Shown piece by piece: positions 37,327 to 48,748 of a stretch of 64,000 bases of DNA (positions are counted from its first letter, which is position 1; each line of letters starts with the position of its first letter). A program made the position numbers and the translations under genes. This stretch comes from Hofstenia miamia (taxonomy: Eukaryota > Xenacoelomorpha > Acoela > Hofsteniidae): assembly GCA_900660155.1 (NCBI GenBank), contig CABFPE010000408.1, forward strand, positions 431,698 to 495,697, given 5' to 3'. The notes beneath the pieces were generated by a model. That model searched no databases. It had not been told where the DNA came from and worked only from the letters and a program-made list of their open reading frames with translations.

Positions 37327-37445
37327 TGGTAAGGTGTATAATTGTATTTGTGGTTAGTGCCTGTTATGTCGTACCTGGAACTTGTTGTCAGGCATTGGTA
37401 AAATAGAATGATTTTATGTTTAGCTTTACACGGTTGTGTTTAACA
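37327..37445 (+). repeat. 3' LTR of the Ty3/gypsy fossil
   Basis: 119 bp, starting TGGTAAGGTG and ending TGTTTAACA, directly after the polypurine tract. Confidence 0.85.
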
Positions 37446-38172
37446 TGGGTGTTGATATTGACAATCTTATACACTTTGAATAATTCTTAATGACTAAAAA
37501 CAATGACTTCTGAAAGGTTACGTTTCTAGCATCTGCGAAATATTTCAAATAATTGTCACAAATAATTATTATTCATTATTGCTCATTTATTTTTACATAC
37601 TTCCATTCTTTCATTTGATCAATTAAGACACTCAATTTCACACAAAAATACGGCAATGCATTCGACTATCGATTAAAACATAAAACATTAAATCCTTGTA
37701 TTCAATGTTCAGGTTTGTTCCCAATCTATGCCAATTATGTCTGTCCCATTCAATCCCAATATGATATTGATAAAAAGTTTAGGTTTAGTCTCTACTAAAT
37801 AGGAACTACATGTACAAAGGGATATGTAAAACAATTTATTGACTTTATTAACTTCGACACTCAACTATGTTTTCAATGTCAATTATTGGCTAATATGGGA
37901 AATACAATTGTGTGCTGCCCCATCACATCTAATCCCATGGGATTAACATTACTATTGACAACTTGTCAATATTGTTTAAATTCAAATTTGATCAATATTC
38001 CAAATTCACTAATGTACATCATTTTAAATTAAATGAATGTTCTCAAAATTTTGTATGCTTAGATAATTATTCTAATCTAATAAGATTCACCAAACAGTAT
38101 CAAAAATATGTAATAGCTTAAATCATAAAATTAAAATTCAAAAACAACTGAAAAAAATTCAGATAAAATTAC

Positions 38173-38212
<40 letters not shown>

Positions 38213-38869
38213 TAAGTATACACCTATATAATATATACTTGTCAAGCTTAGCATATATTTAATACATTTTTCGTATATTTTGTCAATTAGTCAAATGTTA
38301 GAATGCAAGAACAATTGCTATGCATATAAAGAAGGTTGTATTTATCAAGAAATTTTTCTTGTTTTTGAAAGTTTAATTTATTTATGACATATTTGTTATT
38401 TACCACGTATTTATGAAGATTGTTTTGCAGTTACTATCATTTACTAAATTCGGAAAATCAAAATTTCATGTTCCATCACACTCAATTGATATCAGTTACA
38501 AACCGCTTAGATCAGAAATATCTAATAATTATAACGTTAAAGAGCGAAAAGAGCCTTATTTGTTGTAAATAGAGTGCAACTAGCAATAAATTTTTGAATT
38601 GATATTGTGAATAATTTAATTTGAATTTTCCCAAGTTTACTAATAGCTTTTCTGTACTGCATTTAAAATGAAATAAACAGTTAACATATATATATATACT
38701 ATAGGAACTCCGGGTAAGTTCCATTTAACAAAATTGGTAAGCTGCATGGATAAATGATTTTTAATACGGCATTTAGGTATTTTCGCATTGTTCTGCTATC
38801 TTGAGATATTATCAACTCCTGGTGTAGAGGAGGACTTTCATCTTTTGCAATTTTCTCCAACAAATTTTC
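37446..38869. other. AT-rich intergenic DNA
   Basis: Contains a TA microsatellite at 38178-38210. No gene or element recognised otherwise. Confidence 0.5.
38178..38210. repeat. TA dinucleotide microsatellite
   Basis: Pure AT/TA run. Confidence 0.95.
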
Positions 38870-39725
38870 AAATTATTTTTTGTAATTTTTGTTCAATTCT
38901 TCTATAAATATGTTTCGATTAATTTTTGTTATGAATTCTAACAGTCGTATTGGTCTTCGTAATAATTTTCTTTGTGTGATTGTGAGACCTGGAACATACA
39001 CTTCTGAGGTGTACAGATAAGTTGGGGTGAGATACGTATGGAAGGCAAACATTTTCATTTCTGGCTTCAAGTCTGATAAGTAGTATGAGAGAGACTTTAT
39101 ATTAATATTAGTGCTTCAAAATATGTTTTGTACATGTGTTGTCCATTTTAGATCATCATCTATATACAGTCCGAGATATTTATATCCTGTTACTCTTTTA
39201 ATTTTTTCCTCATTTTCTGTGTATACATCTTAATTGAAAATTTCTGATATTATGTGTTGTATAGCTCTTCTTGTCATATTTAATAGTTTATCTCCAATCG
39301 TCCATATACTCTCGTATATAGTCTCCTAGTCATTCACACATTTCTTGAATACTATTAGTTAATTTGTTACGAAGGATGGTATTAAATGCTGAACTATAAT
39401 CGAATAAAGTAATTCTTGCAATTGATGTTTTTTTAGTGTTGACAGCTTCTTATATGTAATGCATTCAATAAATTAGAGCGTCGATTGTGCTTCTATCCAT
39501 TTTATATGCAAATTGATATTGGTCCCATGTATCTTTCATCCGATCGATGTATATTTCAGAAGTGCATTTATCCATGATTCTTGCAAGCGTTGGTGTTACT
39601 GTGAATGGACGATAGTTATTTGGGTTTAATTCATTATTTAATTGGTCTATTTTTAGCGTTTTGGCACTGGGGTTATGACTGCTTGTTTCCATGTCATTGG
39701 ATAAATTTAACTTTTGAAACACAAA
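38870..39725 (-). pseudogene. LINE reverse transcriptase relic (CR1/Rex1/L2-like)
   Basis: Minus strand. The frame at 39722-39465 contains LNPNNYRPFTVTPTLARIMD and WDQYQFAYKMDRSTIDALIY, the PNNYRPI and QFAY-x-RST blocks of CR1-group polymerases. After in-frame stops it continues with ARITLFDYSSAFNTIL (palm motif A). Further on come GYKYLGLYIDDDLKWTTHV in another frame and, at 39070-38873, LRRPIRLLEF. The usual YADD box region is not readable. Truncated, with several stops and shifts. Confidence 0.8.
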
Positions 39726-40566
39726 TTTAATGTAGAGGTATATATGGGGCTAAATTCTTCTTTTGCAAATGATTTTAAAAATCAATTAGATATATTGTCA
39801 GAGTTGATGTTGATTTGTTTTAATAGAGTTTCTACATGTTCACTAGTTACCTCCGGAATGAAATAATTCTTAGAAGAAACGTTGGCGACATGATCATTGT
39901 TAAATCTGTGTCATTGGCTGAATATGTTTATGGTGTTATAGTGGCAAAATATTTTGTGGTTAAGAAATAACCTCTAAAACATGAGCGGTGTATTTTTTTA
40001 AAATGCATATGCAAAACCTCTGTTTTATATACTTCTGAATTGAGGCAGCAATGCACCAAAAGGTTAATAGTTAATAAGTTTCCTTGTAAGCTTAGATTAT
40101 TTATTTTAAATTTTGCACATCCATCAATCTGAAAATCTATACAAAAATTCGGAAAGCTTTCTATTCCAAACATTGCTTGGCAATGGAGCTGGAAATGGAT
40201 TGGATAAGGTAAGGTTTCTTGGTAAATTTTAAGGTTGATTTGAGACAAGTAATAGCATATAAAATCATTTAAAGATGGGTCACGTCAATATTTCAAAGAG
40301 ATCATGTTTTTGGTATCGATAGGTACTATGTCTTATTCATTTATTAGTTATAGTAGAGTTATATATTGTTTGTGTTCAATTTTATGAACTCAATATAAAA
40401 ACATTTTTTTATTGCTATGCATTTATATATCTATATTTTGTAATATAATTTTATGTTTCATTTTCAAGCGTGTTTATATCTAATGGGTATGAAGGTTACC
40501 AAGTAAAGATCTGTTAAAGTATAAAATTGTATTAGGTCATATTTAGTTCACATTTTGACACAAACA

Positions 40567-40660
40567 TGGGTTGGGTTAAGCACATTATAAACTCAATTCA
40601 ACTTGGTTTGGGTTGGGTCCAAATGTACTAGTTGTATTTTGGGTTGGATTGGGTTACCTC
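40567..40660. repeat. GGGTTGGGTT-rich segment
   Basis: Blocks GGGTTGGGTTA, GGTTTGGGTTGGGT and GGGTTGGATTGGGTTA recur within 95 bp. G-runs on one strand could form a quadruplex. It may be the subterminal part of a MITE whose ends I could not define. Confidence 0.55.
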
Positions 40661-40897
40661 AATATAGCCTGATCTATTTTTATCTTTGCTTGACACACGT
40701 TCTTTAGTGCTTCGCAGGTAATTTTAGCGTGTAAAAATAATTCAATTGATTTGGACAATTTTTTGTAGATCGAATTGAAATTTATATTACTGGTATATTT
40801 ATGATTTTAAGTTTCTTTTGTCTGAACAACTATTTGTATATGTGGGTATCCCCACACAAGCCTGTAATCTGAAAGTTGGCCTTGAATTGCTCGAGAG

Positions 40898-41131
40898 GAA
40901 TGGCGTGCGCCAAGTAGACAAATGGTGGAATGCTTGCCTGTCAGGGTTTCAAAATTGGTTTTGGTTGGTTAAATCAAAAAATTATCTACAAAAAATTCAA
41001 AATTTTAAGAACTAAGTGGTGAAATGCAATTTTAATATCTATTTTTCAATATTTCCAAATTATTTCTCTTGGGTTTCCTCGCTTCCAACTTTGCTTTCTC
41101 AATTTATCAAAAAATTCTAGGCACGCCACTG
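40898..41131. mobile_element. hAT-type MITE, degraded (234 bp)
   Basis: Left end GAATGGCGTGC and right end GCACGCCACTG (complement CAGTGGCGTGC) form a terminal inverted repeat of the widespread CAGTGGCGTGCC hAT type. The 8-bp flanks ctcgagag and ctgaactg match only in part, so age or boundary error is likely. No coding capacity. Confidence 0.5.
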
Positions 41132-42171
41132 CTGAACTGAATAGTCATAAATATGTCAATATAACTATATGTATTCATCAGAAATTGAATTTCAGGAAAA
41201 TAATTTAAATTAAGAAGGGCTTCAAGGTATTTTCCTGTTTCGGCACAAAAAATATCTCAAAATTGGAATAACTCAATAAAAACATTACACTTTTTTCAAA
41301 AAATAAAACCCCTTGAATGAATTGAGATTTTAAAAATGAGCTTTTTGCAGTGAGTGTGTTTTGATGATAAAGCTAAAAAACGAATCATATGCCCATCATG
41401 ATTAGGGTTTAGAAAAACCGTCCGATTAAATTTTGATAATATTTTACCTATTTTCGTTATAATGCAATTTAATAAAACAAATTGTAATTATAAGCAAACA
41501 AATAAAAATGTTTAGTTGCTTAACGAATTGTTGACTTTCCATCAGAAATATATCTCAAATTTCTTCCAAATTAATTGGCACTAAGCAATATTGCACATGC
41601 ATATCTGTTTTGCTATAATTAAATTTAGCAAACATGCGATTTTTTCGATTGTAAAGTCAAATTCGAGATTTCGAATATCTTTGTATCTTTTCAATTAACC
41701 TTGAAAAAAATAATTTCGGCAACTTAAAAGGATAAAACGAAATCGAACCATAAATTACTTTGCGGGTGGAAAGGAAAAAATGATCAAATTAGATTTAGCA
41801 TATCAAGAAATGAGTCGCGATCTTGGGCTCATCATTTAATAATAAGAGCTTTTCTTCAGGCACATTATCAATATTTTTGATATTGCAGGTGCAGAACTTT
41901 TGAGTTATGAATGTATACCTGCAATTTTCAAATTTACTTCAGAATTTATTATCCTATTCGTTCCTTGGTTTGAAATACACGATTTGGAAAAAATTAAATA
42001 TTCTTTTATATACTTATTCATATTACAATGGAAACCATGTTTGCAATTCCTCAACCCTCGTGCAGTTCATTCAGTACACGCTACAAGAATTCATATTCAT
42101 AGTATCCGGGAAATGCACGCCATTATTCCAATTAGAATTTGATAAAAATGCTGTCGACGAAGTGTTGAAAC

Positions 42172-42884
42172 TAGTGTTGTGCAGCCAAAGCAATTTTCTT
42201 GGCAGTAGCCGGCCGTTGGCTGTAAGGCTTTAGCCGTAGCCGGCCATTAGTCGTAATTTTCTACTATAGTCGGGATTTTTACTCTTACTAAGTGCAATAC
42301 TGAAACTTTGAATGGAGCAATTAAAATATATCCATAGTTTGAACAATTACAGAAAATCATAAAAACGGCTGTTTTAAAAACAATACAAATAAAATTCATG
42401 GAAAAATTGTAATGTTAAAAAATAATAAGTGAATATTGAAACGTATTACAAATAACTGAAAGAACAGAAGTGATGATACGCGTCAGTTTATAAACAGAAT
42501 ACAGCAACTATTTCGCGATTTCTGAAGCTCTATAGAGATTTCAATGACATTTTGCTGTATTTTTATAAAATGATTTCAAATGTTAGTAGACTTCACTAGT
42601 TTTGAGTCCAGATATATAAATATTATTACAATTCCTCATTACGACCCTGTTTTCTCAATATTGCAATGCATTCTGTGTACTTCTTAAGCATACATATAAA
42701 CTAAAAATATATTTGTGATAGTCATATACATACATATATAATATCAAAGCTGAAACAACGTGTAACAAATTGCAATTCATATATGAATTTTAGCTGGTAT
42801 TTTGGCCGTGAAACAAAATCTTTGGCCGCGGCTGCGATCGGCTAACGGCTAAGCCGTGACCGCGGCCATGGCAGCAAAACACTA
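42172..42884. mobile_element. Non-autonomous hAT element with perfect target duplication (713 bp)
   Basis: Terminal inverted repeats TAGTGTTGTGC and GCAAAACACTA differ at one base. The element is flanked by perfect 8-bp direct repeats gttgaaac (42164-42171 and 42885-42892), the hallmark of hAT insertion. Subterminal sequence is GC-rich, with iterated GCCGGCC and GGCCGCGG motifs, while the interior is AT-rich. No transposase coding is recognised. Confidence 0.85.
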
Positions 42885-43129
42885 GTTGAAACATGTTGAA
42901 GTGAAATGCAAAGTAACTGAAATACAAAGATTAGGAAAGCCTCCAAAATTTTAAGTTCCCAAGAATCCTGTTAGTAAATATTGGCACTATTAAAACAAAA
43001 GATTAATTAAGAATAATGCTCGTAAATGCTCCCTCTATTAAAATGAAAAATGAAGCCATTTTTCTACAAACCCATCTTTACCATCATTCTATTGTTTTAC
43101 CGAATTTAAGTTGAAGTTTAATATAAAGA

Positions 43130-43775
43130 TTCGTTTGTTTCTATTACTGGATATAATATTCTTAGACAGGATCGTTCTGCCGTCAATTCCACAAAAACAG
43201 CTGGAGGAGGAGTTTGCATGTACTATCGTTCCACATTAGAAAGTGACAAACTTCAGCCGTTTGCAGTTCATTTATCACTTGTGCATATTTTTTCTAAAGA
43301 CAAACGGATTATTGTTTTTTAAAGTGCTCTCCACACGCTATTTTTATCATGCGAGTCATGACCTATAAAGGAAAATGCATGAAATTTAGCAGAGCCTCTT
43401 CTATATATTTAGAAATTTATATATGCATTTCACAAAGTATTTTTCCAAATTGTTTTTAAGCTCCCTGTTGTTTCACCACTTCCCAAGTCAGCGAAAGTGA
43501 CTTCTTTGGATGTGTTACAACCCATCTTGGTTACTTTGATTTTTTCTGGAATCTTTTAAAGTTTATTGTTTGAGAACTTCATTGGTAATAGCTACAACAA
43601 ATTTCTCAAAATATCAATTTGACTTTCAAAAGAACTCATCAACCAACTTTGCTTTGTGTTTTTTAAGAATTGTAAGAAATTTGAAAAAGACGAGTTTGAT
43701 TACACCCGAATATTTTCTTAGATTTCAGTAAGGATTTTGACCTTGTTTCTATTCGTCTTATCATCTCACAAAGCA
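43130..43775 (+). pseudogene. LINE relic with endonuclease and reverse transcriptase pieces
   Basis: Plus strand. RQDRSAVNSTKTAGGGVCMY near 43170 matches the GGG-V region of the APE-type endonuclease of jockey/CR1 LINEs. Further on comes PVVSPLPKSAKVTSLD, then in shifted frames SSTNFALCFLR and a motif A remnant. The distance between the parts is far shorter than in a full LINE, so the middle is deleted. Several stops and shifts. Confidence 0.65.
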
Positions 43776-43777
43776 TT

Positions 43778-43860
43778 ACAGCCAACGGCCGGCTAAGGTC
43801 AAAATTTATTTTGCATGGTCGGCTACAGCCAAAAAAAATTGCCTTGACCGAAGAACACTA
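43778..43860 (-). mobile_element. Solo end related to the 42172-42884 hAT element
   Basis: On the minus strand it reads TAGTGTTCTTCGGTCAAGGC, then AATTTTTTTTGGCTGTAGCC and CCGGCCGTTGGCTGT. This matches the left end of the element at 42172 in inverted orientation. No opposite end was found, and it abuts the LINE relic. Confidence 0.6.
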
Positions 43861-44579
43861 GGTGGTTCCTCTAAATAGTTCCTTGATAAAATTGGAGAGC
43901 TGTATCATAAATGTACTTGCATTATAGACAGCCATTTTCTACAAATATTACAACTAATGTCAAAGACGAGAAGTTTTACAAAAATTTTTCGGACAATCCG
44001 GGCTACATAATGCACGATATGCTCATTTTCTATAACTGAATATAGCCAGAGATTCAGATGCAGATTCCCAGGAATGTAGAAACGAGAGGCAAGGGGTACA
44101 GTTGTATTCACCAGTTCAATGGCAGAAACTACTCTAGTATTGTGGAGGCAGATAGCTTTCATTTTCACTCATTTGAGTTTTGCCATAATTCAAGACTGTA
44201 CACCGCTTTGGTTAAATGTATTGATGAGTTTTTTGGTTGGGTAAGATGATGGGAACATATTAAGAAGGAATATATAAATTGGTTGATTCATGATTGTGTT
44301 ATTGAAACACATTATACATGCATGCATGCTTGCAGTAGAGTTAAATTACTTAGATTTCAGTATGAGAGCATTCACTTACTTAGTACTATTTATGTATTTT
44401 TACTTTTCAACATATTTATATGTGTTGCGTCTAATAAGTTATAATTTTAGCACATCATTATGTAACAATATATGCACACAATGAATATACATATCAATTT
44501 TGATCAATGAACCTAACTCTATATTTCTGTCTCATTACTGCTTTAGTTATTTTGTAATCATTTAAAAGTTTTTTCAACG

Positions 44580-45560
44580 AAATGTGCAACGACAATGGAA
44601 TTTACCCTGGATTTGCAAGGTTTTACGCTTATGTCGAGGTTAGAAACAACAATACACTTTTACAAATTCATCACCGGCTGAAGAATGCATTTCTTGATGC
44701 TGTGTCTCACTATAGTATCATTCAACGATGGCGTCAATCATTCAGACATGGTGACAGGAAATTGATCTATGACATGTCCTCTAGCAACAGACCTCGCGCT
44801 TCTCATACTGACGATAACATCAATGCTTATTGCAACATTATTCACATTCACAGTAATCCTGTAGAACAATTCCGGATGAACTTGACTTCTCCAAGGACAC
44901 CGTTGACAATCTTAAAGGATGACCTGAAAATGAGAAAACTGTGCAGTGTTTGGGCACCCCATATTTTGAGTACAGAAAACAAAAGCAGCACATGCGGTCT
45001 GCCAACATTATTTAGGAAACCTTACACAGTCTCGCATAGCATAGAAGTAGATTATGCAGTAGAGTAGAAGATGAGTGTTGGTTCTTCCGTAATCCGCACT
45101 ACCATGGCAAGAATCGAGTCTGGCTTGATCAAGGTGACTAATAGCATGCATTTCCACGTCCAACATCTAGTAAATAGAAGAAAATGCTCCTTGTTTATTT
45201 CACTGCCAAAATGATTTTAGACTTTTTTAAACTTGTTTCAGTATCATAAAATTAGAACGTATTAAACCGCTCAGTATAATGGCTATGCAGCAAAAATTTT
45301 AGAAGTAGTGAAATTATATTTGGATCATATTGTGAAACAAATTTTTTTTGGGTTAATCGCAGTTCAAATTTAATTAGAAAATTATTGGGTGTGTTAGATC
45401 AACGTATCTTGAACCATTTACAGTTCTGTCATATCATAGCTATACTGTTGATAGCCTCTATCTGTATGACACAACATTCAGATCATGCTGCACCAAAACA
45501 ATAGCATTCTTTGATATGCTTAAAAAACTTTCTGTTTTTTCTAGCCGCAGTGCACAGCCC
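44580..45560 (+). pseudogene. mariner-like transposase relic
   Basis: The frame at 44582-45067 contains IIQRWRQSFRHGD, then SSSNRPRASHTDDNIN (the S-GRP linker of mariners), IIHIHSNPVEQF, LTILKDDLKMRKLCSVWAPH and IL. This is the order of mariner DNA-binding domain, linker and the WVPH-L signature, here WAPH. Later blocks are shifted and weak: DECWFFRNPHYHGKNRVWLD resembles the second catalytic region, and a SDHAAP remnant near 45480 resembles the HDNARPH box. Several stops and shifts; no terminal repeats identified. Confidence 0.7.
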
Positions 45561-46067
45561 TGAAAAATTATGCATTGTGAAATGTCAACTTCTTTGAATA
45601 AACTCTCAAGTACAAGTAAAATCTGAGCACATTGAAACAGTCTTTTTAAATTTTTCGATTGTAAAACGGAACACTTTTAAATTTTTGGTTTTGTTCTTTG
45701 TAATTCCACATTATCAATCCCTTATTTGCTCTTTGTTATTTTTGCAATCCTCAGTAGTATGTTGATGGCAGAAACCTAAAAAATAAACTCTAGAACAAGA
45801 TTTTTTTTCTTTGTATATTATAGGTTGCTGAGGCCTTTATTTTTTTATCCCAGGTCCACCGAAATCTCTCAAAGAGCCTGCGGAATCCCTACAGGTGACT
45901 CTGTTTAAAAGAAAAAATATCTAAGAATGTTTCCTGATCGTCATCTTATATTACTTCATTGTCTTTAATTGTAGTTTTTTTATATTTTTGTGACTCATTT
46001 GAAATTTAATGATTTAACTAAAGATTTTATTATTACAATCATCATCATCATCATCATCATCATCATT

Positions 46068-46126
<59 letters not shown>

Positions 46127-47426
46127 GAAGCCCTTCGGAGGCACGAATGCAATTGCATATTTAAGCCCTTTGAAGAACATTGGGTCTACTGGGAGCTAAA
46201 ATTATTATGGCCCTTACTAAGATGGATGTTCAATTTTCATTTAAATATTTTAATGCGTGATAATTTATTGATTTGAACTGCAGCAGGGATAGATACCTGA
46301 GAATAAATATTGAATTTACTATATTTTACAGAATCCTAAATATCAATCTCAAATCAAGGCAAATGTTGATGAAATACATAAATCCATGGGTTTGCAACAA
46401 AATATATTTTGTACTTTTTTATAGAAAACCTTGTATGCAATATGTATAACATTGTAAAGCAAAATTTTGATTTCAATTTCTAGTAAAATACAATTTTCAA
46501 GTTTATTAATTAGCTTAATTTAAGCTATTAATGAGCATTTTCAGGCCAAACCCAAAAATTTTCATCAAAACTATATGTAATATTTGCATTTACGGCCTGT
46601 TTCTTGCATGTCTGTTCATAAAATTAAAATTTTAAATGAAAATTTGCAATATAAATGTATTTTGTTACTAATTTATTTTATCAAGCATGATATTCACATA
46701 TTTCATGCATCATCAAAAAGTTTTTAAAAATGTGCTAACATGTTTTTTGTTGATTAGGTATAATAGAAAAGACTCATTAACTTGTGGTATTGTTTTGATT
46801 CTTTTCCAGTTTTATGCAAAAAATAATCAATGCTAAAATTGAAACAAAATTGCTCTATATATGTAGGGTTATGTTTTTGATCATTGGTGTGAAAGAAACT
46901 TCAAAAATATTACACATTTCTATATTAGTCTTTTATAGGGCTGGGGAATTAAGAATTAAGTAATCGATTAATTGTAAATGTATTTTATCTAATAAATTTT
47001 TACTTAACTATTACTCACATCCAGTTCTGTGTGAACGATTATCAAGATTTGTTGGTTACATTTTTAACAAGACACACTCGTCATTTGAACCAAATACTGT
47101 TAATATGCTTTTGTGTTTGTGTTACCCGACAATGTTTGAAAGAGAAAGTTCCTATTCCATTTCTTCCCTTTAACTGATTTGTCAATAAATGTTTGTGCAG
47201 AAGTTTTGATTAAATTCAAAGTTAACTATTAATTAATCTTTTATTTTCTAAAAGTTACATATCAAAAATAAACTATAATATTTTGTAATAAAGTAAACTG
47301 CAATTACTTTCGTGAAATGGTCACAAACTAATATGTTTCGCCTTCTCATGCATTAAAAGTAGTGCCTATGACCGGCCCAGGTACATTCTCATTCTCATAG
47401 TTGATGCTTTGTATATACCTACAAAA
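45561..47426. other. AT-rich intergenic DNA with a microsatellite and an isolated element end
   Basis: Contains an ATC microsatellite (46037-46126). AGGGCTGGGGAATTAAGAAT at 46938 resembles a hAT left end without a partner. No gene recognised. Confidence 0.4.
46037..46126. repeat. ATC trinucleotide microsatellite
   Basis: About 90 bp of near-pure ATC units with one ATT interruption. It produces false poly-Ile and poly-Met frames. Confidence 0.95.
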
Positions 47427-48748
47427 CAGGGTCGGGTGATTTATGATTTTATTCTATTATAATCAAATTAATTTATTTTAATAGAAAATAATTAAATCTT
47501 GATTATAATCAATGAAAACTAATTAGTGAGAAAACTATATTATTTTATTCATTTAGAACGTTAAAACAAAAAAGGAGTTTGGCTGGTTTTTTCGACGCCC
47601 AGCCTGTTTCTCGGGTCATTATGAATCCAGCCGAATGATGAGAAGAGTCGCTCTAACGAAGCCATTGTCGGCAAACACGATAGTAGGCTGATCACGACAT
47701 CTTTTACTTCGTCGTCGATTGGAACCATATGCCACCAATCTGTAGGAGACAGCAATTCGGATGTCATAAAAGGGCGAAGAGCAACTCTGTTAAGACATGA
47801 AGTAATTTGCATTATTGGATTGGGTCAAAATTCATGTTCTCAAGGTCAAGCTTAACAGTAAGAACTCGGGTCTGTACAAGTCTATAACGGGGTACTGCAA
47901 AAATTGCTTAATTATCACAATGCTAACATTGTGTTTTTCTTATTTCTCTACTTTTTGTTTAATCGATTATCTATTTTTCTAAAACAAATTTTATGCAACT
48001 AGCTGATAATTTCAAAAAGATTTAAGCCATACAACACAGATAATTACAGTAATTACATTATTGCTGAAGCTTACTATTTCAAATAATTTTGAATTCATGT
48101 GGGAACAAAATGCAAAATCATCCAGACCCTGACTCGGTGAGCCCTACCTACACCTCTTAGACTTTTGGAGTTTTAAAGTATGAAAATCGTACTTTTTAAG
48201 ATAGATTTGTATCACATCAGGCTCTACTTTACTGTCTGTAAGATTCTTAAATAAAATTCAATTTCTTTGATTATTTTAAAAAATTATTTTTTTAGTAAAA
48301 TCATTAAAATCCTTGATGATTCTGTAATTTTCTTTAATTTCTTTAATTATTTTGCTGAAAATTGAACTTTCTTTAATGTTTTTCAAGAAATTTCGACAAG
48401 GGATATCACTGGTCGAATATCATTAGCATATTAGAATATAGAATAGCCTCATTAGAATATCATGGTGATTTCATTAGCCACGTACGTACAACACACTATA
48501 CAAATCTTAAAATGTAATGTTATGTAACACACACACACACACGTGGTTCATTCAATTCGCGCATTTGAATTGTTCACAACAAATCAGTCGCTCGTGCTTA
48601 CGCGTCATAAATATTTTGCACGTGAAAGGTCTGCATAATCGCGTAAGCCATGTATCTAAATCAACCGTTGATTTGTTTTTAAAAATGTCGATTATAATCC
48701 GATTTTAATGGCTTGATTACAATCAGTGATTATAATCAGCCAACCCTG
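47427..48748 (-). mobile_element. hAT element with perfect target duplication and partial transposase (1322 bp)
   Basis: Ends CAGGGTCGGGTGATT and AATCAGCCAACCCTG are inverted repeats with 13 of 15 matching. They are flanked by perfect 8-bp repeats ctacaaaa (47419-47426 and 48749-48756). GATTATAATC and close variants recur near both ends (about 47456, 47499, 48687, 48713, 48728), as expected for subterminal transposase-binding repeats. The only coding remnant is the C-terminal dimerisation domain at 47561-47812 on the minus strand, so this is an internally deleted derivative of a larger autonomous element. Confidence 0.9.
47561..47812 (-). pseudogene. hAT transposase C-terminal (dimerisation) fragment
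   Basis: An 83-residue minus-strand frame containing PTDWWHMVPIDDEVKDVV and LPTMASLERLFSSFG, then IHNDPRNRLGVEKTSQTPFL. This is the conserved hAT C-terminal block (P-x2-WW, S-A-x-ER-FS-x-G, RNRL-x2-K). The N-terminal zinc finger and catalytic domain are absent. It lies inside the element at 47427-48748, pointing to its left end. Confidence 0.85.

Larger units (their letters stand above)
33826..37445 (+). mobile_element. Ty3/gypsy LTR retrotransposon fossil
   Basis: A 3.6-kb element bounded by two 119-bp direct LTRs, each TG...CA. The 5' LTR is followed by a tRNA primer-binding-like TGGTACCGTGACTC (33946-33959). The 3' LTR is preceded by a polypurine tract GAAAGTGGGAGAG (37314-37326). Parts occur in the Ty3/gypsy order gag, protease, reverse transcriptase, RNase H, integrase. 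The two LTRs differ at about nine positions (92-93 percent identity), which suggests an old insertion. Coding is broken in roughly eight places, and the element is shorter than the usual 4.5-6 kb. Clear target-site duplications are not visible. Confidence 0.9.

Noticed and set aside
41900-42233. Two overlapping plus-strand frames of 80 and 108 residues
   Set aside because: No recognisable motif, low-complexity composition, and the 3' part runs into the hAT element that starts at 42172.
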